Below are positions 42,204 through 54,018 of a DNA stretch of 64,000 nt, piece by piece (the first letter of the stretch is position 1; every line of letters starts with the position of its first letter). Source of the DNA: Taxillus chinensis (Eukaryota > Streptophyta > Magnoliopsida > Santalales > Loranthaceae); the NCBI GenBank assembly GCA_023512835.1, contig CM042087.1, forward strand, positions 14,230,853-14,294,852, given 5' to 3'. A program made the translations under genes and the position numbers. The notes beneath the pieces are model-generated. The model was given only the letters and a program-made list of their open reading frames with translations, did not search any database and had not been told where the DNA came from.

Positions 42204-43010
42204 CTAGTGAACCTGCCTCCCATCATCCAGTTCCCTCTCAGCTATGCGCGCTGTCTCAACAACCTCAGCATAGGTCCTCAAACGCAGAATCGCCACCCTC
42301 TGCCTAAGAGCTGGCCTGAGACCCAAGGTGAACTTGTGGGCTTTCAGGTCCTCCTTTGCCACAGTCTCGGGGGCAAATCTACTCAGGCTCCGGAACTCCC
42401 GCTCATACTCGGGCACCGTCTTTGATCCTTGCTTTATGCTGCCAAATTCTTCTCTCTTCTGCCATCTCAAGGACTCGGGGAAAAACTCATCGTGGAAGAG
42501 TTGCAAGAACTCCTCCCACAGCATAAACTGCACCGTACGGCTCCCCGCGACACTCTGCCACCATTCTAGAGCATTCCCCTCTAGCTGCCGAATGGCCAGC
42601 CTCACCTTATCCTCCTCCCGGGGTAGGAGAAAGGAAAACACATGTTCGATCTGCCTCAGCCGGTGCTCAGCTAACACTGGGTCCTCCTCTCCTTTGAATC
42701 GCGGAGGTTGTTCCTTTCGGAACCGTGTCACTACGTCATCCTCTGCACGAATCGGTATACCACTCAGTGAACCCTCACGTTCTCGGGGTAGCTCCCCCAC
42801 TGGTGGTGGTGGTGGTGGCACCACCTGCTGGGCTGCCATCTCGCGGCGCACCTCCTCCCGTACCTCTTGCCGGATACCCTCCCTCAGCTCTAGGACTTCC
42901 AGCTGGATGCCTTCTCGCAGTGCGCCAAGAATAACGCATGCCCTCCAACGGATGTCCCCGCCCGGACCCTCATGGGCAGATGACTCATCGACCCATTGCC
43001 CCGGACACAC
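42204..43010 (-). pseudogene. gag: Tekay-like gag
   Basis: ATG at 43010 is the start I favour, though an overlapping ORF begins at 43087. A Glu/Arg-rich segment (residues about 30-65) is probably helical, then Pro-rich. The gag core has 'FRKEQPPRFKGEEDPVLAEH', 'ALEWWQSVAGS' and 'WEEFLQLFHDEFFPESLR', then 'YEREFRSLSRFAPE'. It ends at TAG 42204-42206, with coding continuing in frame beyond. Confidence 0.9.
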
Positions 43011-43087
43011 GAGTCACTCTCCTTGGTGGCATTCTTACTACATGAAGTAAGAAGCACAAACGTCAGAACGCGTTCGACTACTATCAA

Positions 43088-43450
43088 GTTTCACTACCTC
43101 TACCCCATTATCAAGTCAAGCAGTACATGGCATCACACACATTTCAACCATTGCATCAATCAACATCGCACACAACACAGTCCACATTGTAGTCATGCCC
43201 AAGGCATTCCAAGCTTATTCAGAGTTACACAGTTCACACATAATCATGTTATTCACATCCTTCACACATAGCAACAAATGCAACTAGTGCCCTAATGCCA
43301 ATGCATGCAAATCCTACCTCAGGTCTAGACTACCCCAAGTACACCTTAGAGGCTCCAAGAGGACCATGTTGATCAGGCATGTCCCTCCAGGCTCCTCCAA
43401 AGGACTCAAGATAACCAGATCCGCCCACTACCCTAGGCCAACTAGACCAT
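43088..43450 (-). other. Tekay-like 5' leader between PBS and gag
   Basis: About 360 bases, A/C-rich on +, no supportable ORF. This is the normal untranslated leader of the element. Confidence 0.75.
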
Positions 43451-43462
43451 GCCCTGATACCG
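43451..43462 (-). other. Tekay-like primer-binding site
   Basis: On - it reads CGGTATCAGGGC, close to the TGGTATCAGAGC expected for initiator tRNA-Met, three bases from the 5' LTR. Confidence 0.75.
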
Positions 43463-43465
43463 TAT

Positions 43466-45316
43466 TGTCACGCCCCGGTTTTCCAACCCGAGGAGACCGG
43501 AACGTGACCCTCCCTTTACCCGGGTTTGGATAAAGGGGTGGAACACAACATACACTTCAGAAACCAAAATCACACAATTATTTAATTGAAACCATATGCC
43601 TTTATTATCTTTCAAACTTCATTACAATATCTCCTCACTGGGGTTACAATGCCTCAATAAAATTACATAACGCAAATAACATAAAACAAAGCCACAAAGT
43701 AGAACTCTTCCACCTTGGTGTTCCCACCTAACGCCTGTAGGTTCCTACAAGAAAACACACCATATAGGAGGGGTGAGCATCCATAACTCAGTAGGGATCA
43801 TGTCTCCCCAACCCATCCCATGCTCCTAGCATCTACATGCCATGTGTACAAGTGCAGTATCGTGTTACAATAATTCCAACAAACAATAACAAACCACATC
43901 AGCAGTCACAATTATCCACCACACAAACCACAAGTGATTTAACCGCCTCTTTAGGCCAATGATTTAACCGCCTCTCAGGCATAACTTCCATAGTCAGTCT
44001 CACTGACATTAATTCAGCCTTTCAGGCTCCACAGTCAGTCTCACTGACATCAACTCAGCCTCTCAGGCTCCACAGGTACACAAGCATTGCCTCAACCTCT
44101 TAGGCTTCTTAGGCTCCACAGACAATAACAAACATTTAACACATATCTCGGTTATTCAGGCATAACAACAAACACTTAACATGAATGTCCACCCTGGTAT
44201 AACATCAAACACCTAGCATGCATATCCTCATAGACATTACATCAAACACCATTCAGGCATAACCACGCTGGCATAACATAAACCGCATAACATGCATGGC
44301 CTCACAGGCATAATATCAAACACCTAGTGTGCAGTGCCACACAGGCCTAATCTCAACCCATACTTGCCACTGAAGGCCAACATTCATATAGGAGGTCACA
44401 CCTATATGAATTTACATATAGATAGTATAACATTAAGTAGAAGCTCTATAAATCCTCTACACAGGGCCTAACCCCAGAACAGATCAGGTGAGACAGAACC
44501 CCTACCTTAAAGCAGATCTTCCTTGCTCCCGTGCTAAATGCCGTCCTCGCCACGTAAGATGCTCCGGCAGCAACCAGCAACTCCTCTTCCTTCTCTCTCT
44601 CTCTAGCTCTCTCTCTCTACGACGGCTGCAGCAGTTGAAGAGAACCCTAAACCTAAAACAGAGGGCTTCTCCTCCTTATATAGACAACACAACATCAAAA
44701 TGACGTAGTTTTGATTAAGTGAATCCCATCATCAAAACGACGTAGTTTTGATGGAACAAGCTATGACCTTCTCACATCCATACACACCAAAATATTCACA
44801 ATTCCAACATGGTCCTTTGGGAAAAGATGATTAGAACGACGAAACCAAGGTAACCATGCAAAAACATGCCTGCATGCCAATTTGAACGCCAATTCCCCAA
44901 TTGGCGTGCAGCTCCAAATGCACTCAAACTTCACCCCAAGCCTCCTAGCATCTTGTAGAGGTCTGAGAAGCAAAAATATGCTTGCACGTGAAATGGGTGA
45001 ATTCACGTGCAACTCCAAATGCTCTGAAATTTCTGTGGTAGGTAGAGGACCTCATTCTAAGAAACTTTTGTTCTTGCACGCCAATTGTTTGAGGTCATCT
45101 ACTATACCAAAAGTGAGCTCCAAAATCAGCCAAAACAGCTTAAAACCGCCTGTATATGCATAGCATCTTCCTAGGGCATAAATGTACGTTATCACTTGTC
45201 ACATGCACCTCCCAAAAGTCCCCTCTTGGGCTGATCTCTTACCTTAAACTTGTGCACCAACATCCAAGGTGTTTGTGGTTAACTTCTTACACACGGTTTA
45301 CATACGGGTCATTACA
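43466..45316 (-). repeat. Tekay-like 5' LTR (right copy)
   Basis: Same ends and same internal landmarks as the left copy; about 40 substitutions or small indels relative to it by eye. Confidence 0.95.
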
Positions 45317-46880
45317 CTGCCCTTGTTCTTACTCCAATAGTAGGGTCAGCAATCACTTAATCTGATGGGTAGTTTCGAGTCCACCTATAATTCTGTGCAA
45401 GTGGTGGTTAGTAATCAACGATTTGAAGCTCTGCCAGATCGGGTGGATATTGTACATCGGCTGGTTGAGCTTCTTCCGGGCCAGTTGTATCCGTATGATG
45501 AAAAGTTCCGGAAGTACTTTGAGGTTCTTTGGCACTTTGACTTTCAGTATTAACTGGTTCGGACGGACTAGAAGGTTCTTCGGTGTTATGGATGTCAGTA
45601 TCAATTTATCCGGAGTTGAGTGGAAGTCCTGAGTCCAAATCTTCGAAAGCATCATCAGTGACATTTCTTCTTGCATCTTTGGTGTTTGATGATTCAACAG
45701 GTGTAGTGGCAGAAACATGTTGGAGCTAAGAATAATCAATCGTGTCTGTATGATCCTGCACATTTGAATTTGAAGATCCTATACTTGACCAATCAAGGTT
45801 AGATTCATCAAAATCAACATGGATAGATTCTTCAACTATTAAACATTTTCTATTGAAGATGCGATAAGCCTTGCTATGTAACGAGTATCCGATAAATATC
45901 CCATCATCGGATTTTGGCTCAAATTTACTCCAGGCCTCTTTGGCGTTGTTTAACACGTAGCAAGCACACCCAAACACTTTAAAATGAGAGATTGATGGCT
46001 TCCTGCCTCTCCACATCTCATAGGGTGTTTTCATGGTAACCTTATTGATAAGAGTTCTATTCTGAACATAGCATGCAGTGGACATAGCTTCAGCCCATAT
46101 ACTGAGAGGAAGCTTTGCCCCTACTAACATTGATTTACCAGCTTCAACCAAAGTGCGATTCTTACGCTCAGCAACTCCATTTTATTGTGGAGTCCTGGGT
46201 GCAAAGAAGTCGTGCTGAATGCCCTGTTCAGAACAATATGATCTCATATCGGAAAAGTCAAATTCCGTACCATGATCACTCCTAATGCATTTAATGCTCA
46301 GTCCTTGTGAATTGTTTATCTAGTTGAAGTGATCTACGAGATGTTCAAAGGTTTGATCCTTCGATTTCAGGAACATCACCGATGTATACCTAGTGAAGTC
46401 ATCGATAACCACAAGGGTATATCTCACACCAGCAAGAAAAACAATAGAAATGGGACCACAGAGGTCCATATGAAGAAGTTGCAACGGAGCAATTATTGAA
46501 TTAATTGATTTGCTCTTAAAGCTATGCTTGGTATGCTTGCCGAGTTGGCATTCTCGACAAAGAGAGTCTCTGAAGTATTTATGTTTAGACAGACCATTGA
46601 CCAAGTCAAGCGACGCTAGTTTAGACAAAGTTTTAAAATTTAAATAAGCGTAATGCTTGTGCCATAGCCAACTTTCTTCATCTGATGCTTTAGTGAGGAA
46701 GCATATAGGGTCAGAAGAATTATTTCTTAAGACCACTGAATATATGTCCTCATCTCTTAATCCGGATAACTTAATATCTCCAGATAAGTTTTCTCTAACT
46801 ATGCAAGTGTTGGACATAAAGGAAATAGTAAATCCTTTGTCACATAAATTACTTACACTCGGCAGATTATGCTTCAAACC
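45317..46880 (-). pseudogene. pol: Copia-B integrase and linker
   Basis: The - strand holds 'ESWLWHKHYAYLNF' and 'CRECQLGKHTKHS' (about 46540-46680), Asp in 'LLHMDLCGPISI', 'SDHGTEFDFS' near 46265, Glu in '[15 protein letters not shown]' near 46150, and '[18 protein letters not shown]' near 46000. Stops occur near 46318, 46183 and 45728. The variable linker to RT lies between 45317 and 45725 and joins 36076 across the Tekay insertion. Confidence 0.85.
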
Positions 46881-47130
46881 TTCGACTAGTGCAACCTTAG
46901 TAATTCATACACAACCGTTAGTTAAAGTGCCATACCCCACAGTCTTACCTTTACTGTTGTCGCCATATGATACGGATGGGCCTCGTTTGTCAGCAACTTC
47001 TACGAGCAGAGACTGATCAATTGTCATATGTTCGGAGCATCCACTATTGAGTATCCACTTGCTTTGTTTGATCTTTAACTTCAAGTGGTCCGACATTAAA
47101 TTCCAGAGATGCTCCTGCAAGACAACAGTT
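46881..47130 (-). pseudogene. pol: Copia-B aspartic protease, active Asp replaced
   Basis: The - strand reads 'KWILNSGCSEHMTIDQS' (about 47010-47060). Copia-A has Asp at the first active-site position, where this copy has Asn. The rest ('VSYGDNSKGKTVGYGTLTN') is conserved. Confidence 0.8.
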
Positions 47131-48839
47131 TACACTTTTGGTGCCCAAACTTGTTTCGGGCGGTTAGGAGAAACAACCACAGTGTCAATAATTCCGGATT
47201 TTGCTTTGTTAGGAACTTTAGCTTTCCATGTTGACTTTACTTTGCTAGTGTCAGTTGCTTCTTTTATTTGGGTTTTCTTAGGAGAGTTACTCCTTTGAGA
47301 TTTAGATTTAGATTTTCCAGAAAAACCCTTTTTGATAAGCTGATCTTTATTAATATGAACTTGATTACAAAGCTAGTCATCAGATAGACTCCAACACTTA
47401 TAGTGATAATGGCCTATTTCTCTACAGATAGAACAGATACTATGATGCAGAGCACAAATAGGGGATACAAGTTTCTTAGGTTTTACAGGTTTTCTAGACT
47501 ATTCCCTATGGCCTAGTCCTTTGCGATTGGGTGACACGCTTTTGGACCTAGATGTGTCAAACTTAGCCTTTCCTTTCTTTCTGGGTGCTACAGTTTCGAC
47601 TTTAACTGTAGCAGCCTTCCCTTCTTCTTTAGGTATGGGTGATACTACTTCAGGATTAGCAGTAACAGCCTCTCTTCTACAATCATAAACTATGGTGCCA
47701 CCTGAAATAAAACCATCCAACGATTTAGATGTACTAACAGGATAAAGGTTGGTTAGTTTTGGAATGAAATCTTAGGGACACTTAGTAGCTTGTGTGGAGG
47801 TAGATGGTTTAGCGCCAAGGCTAGGTTTAATTTGGATATCGTCCGTATCAGTCCTAAACGTAGAAGCTATTTCCCTCGATTTTAGCCACTTACGATTTAT
47901 ATCCTTTTCCTTTTCAAGTTCGTTCTCGAGTCTTTTAAGATTAATAGTTAGGCCAGTTAGGTTGGTATTTAGCAAATGATTTTCAGCTCTAAGATAGTGA
48001 TATCAAACCTCTTTACTTCTAAAGTCAGCTATGTCTTTTTCAAGTCTTACAATGGTAAATTCAAGACGTTTAGCCTGACTTTCCATGTCTTTGTACATTT
48101 GAGTAATTATTAGTCTCTCATTCTTTTCATGATCACGTTCAGCAGTAAGAGATTCTAATTTACTTATGAGTTCAGTGATAGAAGGTACCTCGGTATTTGC
48201 CATGAGGCAGACGTTCGGCTTCGGGGTTAGCTCATCATCAGTGGATTCCTCCTCTTCTTCCAAGCCACTGACGTACTTATGAGGTGGAGTGTCGGGATTT
48301 AACCTTGTCACTTTTATCGGCCGTCTTTGATTTGGATTTACAATCCTTGGCCCAACCACAGTTGTAACATTCTTGGGAACTAGACTCCGACCGCTCTTTC
48401 CTTCTGGATGATGATGAGGAGCATCTTCTGAATCCTTTTTTACTTTTCCACAGGAATCGCTCTAAGGATTTGACCAGAAGAGCTATTTCTTCTTCAGCAT
48501 CCGGGTCAGAGTTTTCTGACTCTTCCGTATCATCATCTTGCTGTATGCTGAGACATTCTGTAGCTTTAAAAGCTACCCCCTTTTTTTCGAGCTATTTTCT
48601 CATCTCGGTCAGAGTATTTGAACCTGACTTCGTGAGTCCGTAGCTCTCCATATAATTTTTCAAGGGGAGCAAACTACCAGTTCCTGTCAGCTTGCATCTG
48701 GAGCTCTTTGGAGTAGTAGCGATCCGGCAAAGAGCGGAAAAACTTGTCATTGATTTGAAATTGTGTGTAATGCTCATTAATAGTTTTCAGCTCAAGAATG
48801 AGCTTGCCGAATCTCTTATAGATGCTCTTGAGGGATTTG
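47131..48839 (-). pseudogene. gag: Copia-B gag, C-terminal part and linker
   Basis: Reading on -: part of the gag core (48592-48830), the acidic and Lys-rich part with a zinc knuckle near 48340-48375, the coiled coil (48003-48200 and 47772-47975), and the Lys/Ser/Ala linker (47499-47720). The knuckle reads CYNCGWAKDC: four residues including the His are deleted. Several frameshifts and stops. It is separated from the gag start by the solo LTR at 48845-50212. Confidence 0.8.
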
Positions 48840-48844
48840 CCAAG

Positions 48845-50212
48845 TGTTGGTCCCTGGGAGCCTAAAGGGGGGTGAATAGGCTCTTATTAAAATTCTTTTC
48901 TCACTCAGGCACAACACTAATTCTGGTTAAAAGAAATATTCAGTGCGGAAGATAACCAGATAGTGAAAGTATTTTGTTTTATTATCTAAAGATAATTACA
49001 GCAAAAAGCACAACAATTACAGCTGATTGCAACAGTACTCTCTTTTACAGGTTACACACACACTGGCTAGATTATCTCTATTTTGCACATGTACTCGAGC
49101 GTATCAGTTCTTACTATCTGTATGCTTGCACACATTTTGATATACAACACTTCATATATATATATATATAGACATCCTAGGAATCTATCTTGGAACTGTA
49201 TTTTCCGAGCACTGTGTAAACATTAAGTTCTTCTCGGAAAATGCTTCTGCTATAACTGCTACAGATGTGGAGCTCGAAATATTGGAAGCATAAGTGTATT
49301 GAATTACTTCGCTTGATTCCAATTGCATTTGAGACTGCATCCACATCTCCGAGTGTTCCACGTGTAGGACAGTTTAAGTCTTTAATGAGTTTGTCTTACA
49401 TCAGGACACAGCGAGCTGATAACATTAATACGGTATGGATAAGTTGAAGTAGCGTCTTCTTAATCTGGTGTAAATTTCCTTACTCCATATCAACGAAGCT
49501 CGGATCCTTACTCCGTGTCAGTTTTTGCTTACTCCGTGTAAAATGAAGTCTTGAACTCCTTACTCCGTGTCAGCGCTTCTTTACTCCACATGAAGTAGAT
49601 ATGCGGAATCCTTATTCTGCATCAGCGCTTCCTTACTCCGCGTAAGTTCCTTACTCCGCTTGAGTGAAAGGTCTGGAGGGCTTACTCCATATTAGCGCAT
49701 CCGTACTCCGCTTGAGTAATGGTTCGGATTCCTTACTCCGCATTAGTTGTCCTTACTCCGCACCAGTCATTTCTTACTCCACTCGAATGAAAGATCCGGA
49801 TTCCTTAGTCCGTATCTTCTTTTCCTTAGTCAGTTGGAGTGGAAGACTTAATTTCTTTCTCCGCAATAAATCTTTCTTACTCCGCACGAGTTGTAGACTC
49901 GGATTCTCATTCCGCATAAATTGACTTAGTCCAATTAAGAATAAAGACGCGGATTCCTTAGTCGTTTTGTCAAGGATTAGTCCACACGAAGGGTCCTTAC
50001 TCTGGATGAAGACTTGGTTATTTTCCAAGTGTTTGACGACACTCATGATAATCCGGATCAGGATTATATATCCTGTCCTTCGCTTTGCTCTCTGAGTATA
50101 AGTCCAGTTTAAGGTTTTATCTTCTGCAAGCTTAGGATAAACATGAAACATCTCAAATCAAATTACATAGGGTTTTTAACAACATCATCCAAATTATGGG
50201 TTTGATCCAACA
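48845..50212 (-). mobile_element. solo Copia LTR (1368 bases) in Copia-B gag
   Basis: On + it runs from TGTTGGTCCC to 'gatccaaca', with CCAAG at 48840-48844 and again at 50213-50217, an exact 5-base target duplication. Same family as the other Copia LTRs but clearly diverged. It carries the reverse-complement word array (TTCCTTACTCCG, 49490-49960). The gag reading resumes on both sides. Confidence 0.93.
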
Positions 50213-50217
50213 CCAAG

Positions 50218-50754
50218 TTTATGATTGAAGCTCTCAAAGTTCTACCGGAAAGCACAGATGACGTTCTGCATTTGGGGCTGACTTCCCTCATAGAGGATTG
50301 TCAGTTTATCCCAGACAGCTTTCATTGTTGTGGAGCCTTGGACGTCAGTGACTGCTTCGGAGTCCAATGACGATGTTACGTATGCCAGAGCCTTTTCGCT
50401 AGCACACTGCCAGGCTCTTTCATCGTTGGTGAGTTCAGCATCCGTCTTTGGCCTTCTAACTCCATTTTCTCCGATAGTCATCGGAATAGGTAGCTCCTGA
50501 TGAAGACAGGACCATATGAGATGATCATGACATACCATGAACATCTTCATGCGAGCTTTCCACTAGGAGAAAAGTTGAGGTGTGAACTTTGGCAGTTTAG
50601 TCAGAGTGAAACCAAAACTCCGTGGTTGAGGAGCAGCGGCAGCAGCAGGTTGAGGTGGATCGACATTTTCACTGCTGCTTTGATTGGGGATGGGCTCTTG
50701 AGCTCCTCCGAAGTTGAGGCGAGTGTTGAATAAAATACTACTTTCTTCGGCCAT
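50218..50754 (-). pseudogene. gag: Copia-B gag, N-terminal part
   Basis: ATG at 50752-50754 ('MAEESSILFNTRLNFGG'). A TAG at 50563-50565 replaces the Gln of 'FSQWKAR' seen in Copia-A. It continues with 'MKMFMVCHDHLIWSCLHQE' and 'ERAWQCASEKALAYVTSSLD' to about 50250. It is cut by the solo LTR at 50217. Confidence 0.85.
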
Positions 50755-50799
50755 TGTTGAGAGAGAAAGAGTGGGATCTCTACTTTAAGCAGGTAGAAC

Positions 50800-50807
50800 T
50801 GATACCT
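50800..50807 (-). other. Copia-B primer-binding site, degenerate
   Basis: On - 'AGGTATCAGTTC' follows the LTR end; the family word is TGGTATCAGAGC. It corresponds to the initiator tRNA-Met site of Copia-A. Confidence 0.7.
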
Positions 50808-52249
50808 TGTTGGTCCCTGGGAGCTTAGAGGGGTGTGAATAGGCTCTAATCAAAAACACTTCGCTCGTCTCTAGCACAACACTTATTTGGTTAAGAGATA
50901 TAATCAATGCAGAAGATAACCAGATAGTGGAAGTATTTTGTTTTATTATCAAGAGATAATTACAACAAAATAGAAACAAATTAAAGCTTGTAAAGCTTTT
51001 CGATCTACTGAATAAATCTCTTACACTCTGTTTATAGTTACTCACACACTAGCCAAATATCTCTATAAGCTCTTGTACATATTCGTGCATACGCATATAT
51101 TTTTCTCTATTACACTTTTAGCTCTAGCATATACGTACTCTATTTCGCACACATAAAAATATACAAGTGTTAATATATATAGCCATCTGTGAAAAACATC
51201 TTTGGAACTTGTTCTTCTGAGCAACATGCAGAATTGATTGTTCCTTGGAAAACTCTCTGCCTTGATTGCTGCAGATGTGAAACTCAAGATCTTGAGTTTG
51301 TAAAGCATAACTGTCTTTGCGAGTTCCTAAGTACAGTTAAAGTTATGTCCACATATCCGTGTGATCCACGTGTAAGATGCTTTAGGTTTTTCAATGAGTT
51401 TGTCTTACATCAGGATGCAACGAGCTGACTACTTTGAATGCGAAGATGATAAGTTAAAGCAGCGTCTTCTTAATTCGTTGTAGAATTTCTTACTCCATGT
51501 TAATGAAGCTCGGATCCTTACTCCGTGTCAGTTGTTGCTTACTCCATGTCAATGTGATACTGGAATCTTTATTCCGTGTCAGCGCTTCCTTGCTCCGTAT
51601 GAAAGAGAAGTTCGGGGAGCTTACTTCGTATCAGCGCTTCCTTACTCCGCATCAAGTAAAAGGCCGGATGGCTTACTCAGTATCAGCGCATCCTTACTCC
51701 GCATGAGTAAAAGGTTCGGATTCCTTACTCCGCACTACATCTATTTTCCTTACCCCGTGCGAATAAAGGACTTGGGTCCTTATTCCGCACAAGTTGTTCC
51801 TTACTCCGCATGTATGGAAGACTCAGATTCCTTACTCCGTGTCTTCTTGTCTTTAGTCCGCTTGAGTGGAAGGCTTAGCTTTTTATTCTGTGATAACTGT
51901 CTCTTACTCCATGCTAGATGTTGACTAGGATTCTTATTCCGCATCTATTTGACTTAGTCCATTAAGGTATTAGATGCAGATTCCTTAGTCCATTGCTTTA
52001 AGTGTTTAGTCCGCATGAATGATCCTTATTATGTATGAAGTGTAGACTTGATTATTTACCAAGTGTTTGACAATACTCACGATGATCCAGATCAGGATTA
52101 TGTATCATGTCCTTAGCTTTTCTCTCATGAGTAAACATCCAGATTAAAATCATATCTTCTGCAACAACTTAAGAATAAACATGCAATATCTCAAATCAAA
52201 TTACATAAGGTTTTATCCGCATCATCCAAATTCTGGGCTTGATCTAACA
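50808..52249 (-). repeat. Copia-B 5' LTR, 1442 bases
   Basis: On - it starts TGTTAGATCAAGCCCAG (right end 52249) and ends '...GGGACCAACA' at 50808. The word array in reverse complement lies at 51490-52030. It follows the Tat LTR remnant at 52250; the candidate target duplication ATTAG (52250-52254) cannot be confirmed because the other end of Copia-B is lost. Confidence 0.9.
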
Positions 52250-54018
52250 ATTAGAACTACAAAACTAACATATGTTTTTTTTTGTTTTTTTTTTTTGCAA
52301 ATATGTCTTTTTGAAAAGATAAAACTATGAACTAACACAATAACATACAATGTGACGTGTGTGATTGTGACATCCACAAAAAAATAAATAAATATAAATA
52401 TTCATTTTTTTTTCTTTTTCATGCCTCTCTTTTTGTTTGCTCTTCTTTTTTTTTTTCTTATTAGTGGCTATTACATATTATAACTTGAATAAGATGGAGA
52501 AAATAACAACGAAATAACTAAATGAAATTAACAGTAAGGGAAAAAATAAAATCCCAACACAAATGCTAAGAATACATTAAGATAACAAAACTAATAATAA
52601 TAATAATAATGAAACTGACTTTGGCTTTGGGTTGGGACTCCGACAGTGGCAACATTAGCGAGAGGGCGAGTCTCCAAAGACTGGTTGATTGGACTTGGGC
52701 CGGAGATTGAATGTTACTGGCCGGAACATTGCTGAAAAGAAAGGAAAACAGAACTAGGAGAATTTCTGGGTTTGAAATGGGGGAGAATGTATGTATGAGT
52801 GTTGGAAAATTGAGGAGAGAAGTGGAGAGGAAAGGAAAGAAAAAGAGAAAAAAGGAATTAGACTGTGTGTGTGTTTTTTTTTTAATGTAGGAGTTGGGCG
52901 AATTTGGGAGAGAATGGCAGCAATGTTTTCCGTCAGTGAGTCTCTCTTTTTTTTTCGTTGGAGAGGATACTACTTTTAAAGAGGTTTGGCTGCATTGCAT
53001 TGATTGCAGCATTTAATGCTGTATATTAATCCCAGTTTTTTTTTCTGGATTCCATGCTTTATTGGGTGGATTGCCGACCTATGATTGCTCTTTTGGTTTC
53101 ATATGAGCACATATGACTGACAAGCATTGAAAAGCATCTGCACAGCTAATACAAACCCATCCCATGAAGAAACAGTGAGTGAGTCCATGGATAAGCCAAT
53201 CAGCAAAGGTGTGGAGGCTCGGATCCGGATCAATGGAAGGCAATTTTGGATGATTGGAGCTTATTCCATATCAGTGGAGGCCTTAGTCCGGATCAATGTT
53301 GGCTCGGATTCTTATTCCGTATCAGTGGAGGCCTTAGTCTCGATCAATGTTGGCTCAGATCCTTACTCTGTATCAGTGGAGCCCTTAGTCCGGATCAATG
53401 TCGGCTCGGATCCTTACTTCGTATCAGTGGAGCCCTTAGTCCGGATCAGTGATGTTTTGGATTTGACTTTGTTGTTCTGGATTTGACTTCGATGTTCTGC
53501 ATTTGACTGTGATGTTCCAGATTTGACTGTGATGATCCGAATTTGACTTTGATATTCTTTTTTTTAACCTTTTTACTCCCACCCAAAATGCCAAAAATGG
53601 ACGAACTTTGAGGGATTGCGTGGTCACATTTTCAGGCCCTCTGACCAGGGCCATTGATCGTCTTTTGGGAAGTTTGACTTTGTCCGATGAAAATTATTTT
53701 CGCCATAACTTCTTCATTTTACATCAGAATTGAACTCGGTCAAGTGCGTTAATCTCCACATTTAATCCTCTATCACTTGGTGTTGGTCTTGGGGCACTTT
53801 AAGGGCTCGCAACAGAGGTTCTCAATTTTGGGCTTCCCTGTTCTTGCCATAGCGTATCCATCACATGCAAATTGGGGTTTAACATCAACTCCAAACCTGG
53901 GACTGATTCCTTGATAGTGGGGGAGGTTTATGGACCTGTTCAATGAGATACATGGTATGGGAAGATAGATATAAAATAATAGTTAGTATGTCCAACCCTG
54001 ACAAAATGGGGTCCAACA
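52250..54018 (-). repeat. second Tat-family LTR, 3' end truncated by Copia-B
   Basis: On - it starts TGTTGGACCCC at 54018 and matches the other Tat LTRs for about 465 bases (to about 53554). It then has its own tandem repeats, the 'catttaatgctg' region shared with 16690, a C/T-rich stretch and a 'cactgtcgg...cccaaagccaaagtcag' block shared with 17325-17375. The end is cut at 52250. ORFs inside it (52566-53012, 53127-53486) follow low-complexity or repeat sequence and are not genes. Confidence 0.85.
53232..53570 (-). repeat. tandem repeats in the second Tat LTR: 51-base units and 18-20-base units
   Basis: About four 51-base units ('cagtggaggccttagtccgg' followed by 'atcaatgttggctcggattc' and 'ttattccgtat') at 53268-53456, then 'gatttgactttgatgttctg' units to about 53570. 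The 51-base period is a multiple of three and yields a 17-residue repeat in an ORF by chance. Confidence 0.9.

Larger units (their letters stand above)
36077..45316 (-). mobile_element. complete Tekay-like chromovirus (Ty3/Gypsy), 9.24 kb
   Basis: Two LTRs of 1850 and 1851 bases, TG...CA ends, and an exact target duplication CTGCC at 36072-36076 and 45317-45321. Coding is on the - strand: gag, protease, RT/RNase H, integrase and a chromodomain-like end. PBS and polypurine tract are in the expected places. About 40 differences between the LTRs by eye (roughly 2%) suggest a fairly young insertion. It interrupts the Copia-B frame exactly between conserved codons. Four in-frame stops and one frameshift disable it. 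Confidence 0.95.

Noticed and set aside
42328..43050. 240-codon + strand ORF opposite Tekay gag
   Set aside because: A shadow of the real - strand gag; Ser-rich composition expected from the antisense.
52566..53012. 148-codon ORF on - with Phe/Leu/Ile runs
   Set aside because: It covers simple T-rich, CT-rich and TAT-repeat sequence inside an LTR; no domain and no counterpart in the other Tat LTR.
53127..53486. 119-codon ORF with 17-residue repeats
   Set aside because: It follows 51-base DNA repeats in a Tat LTR; the period is a multiple of three, so the frame stays open by chance.
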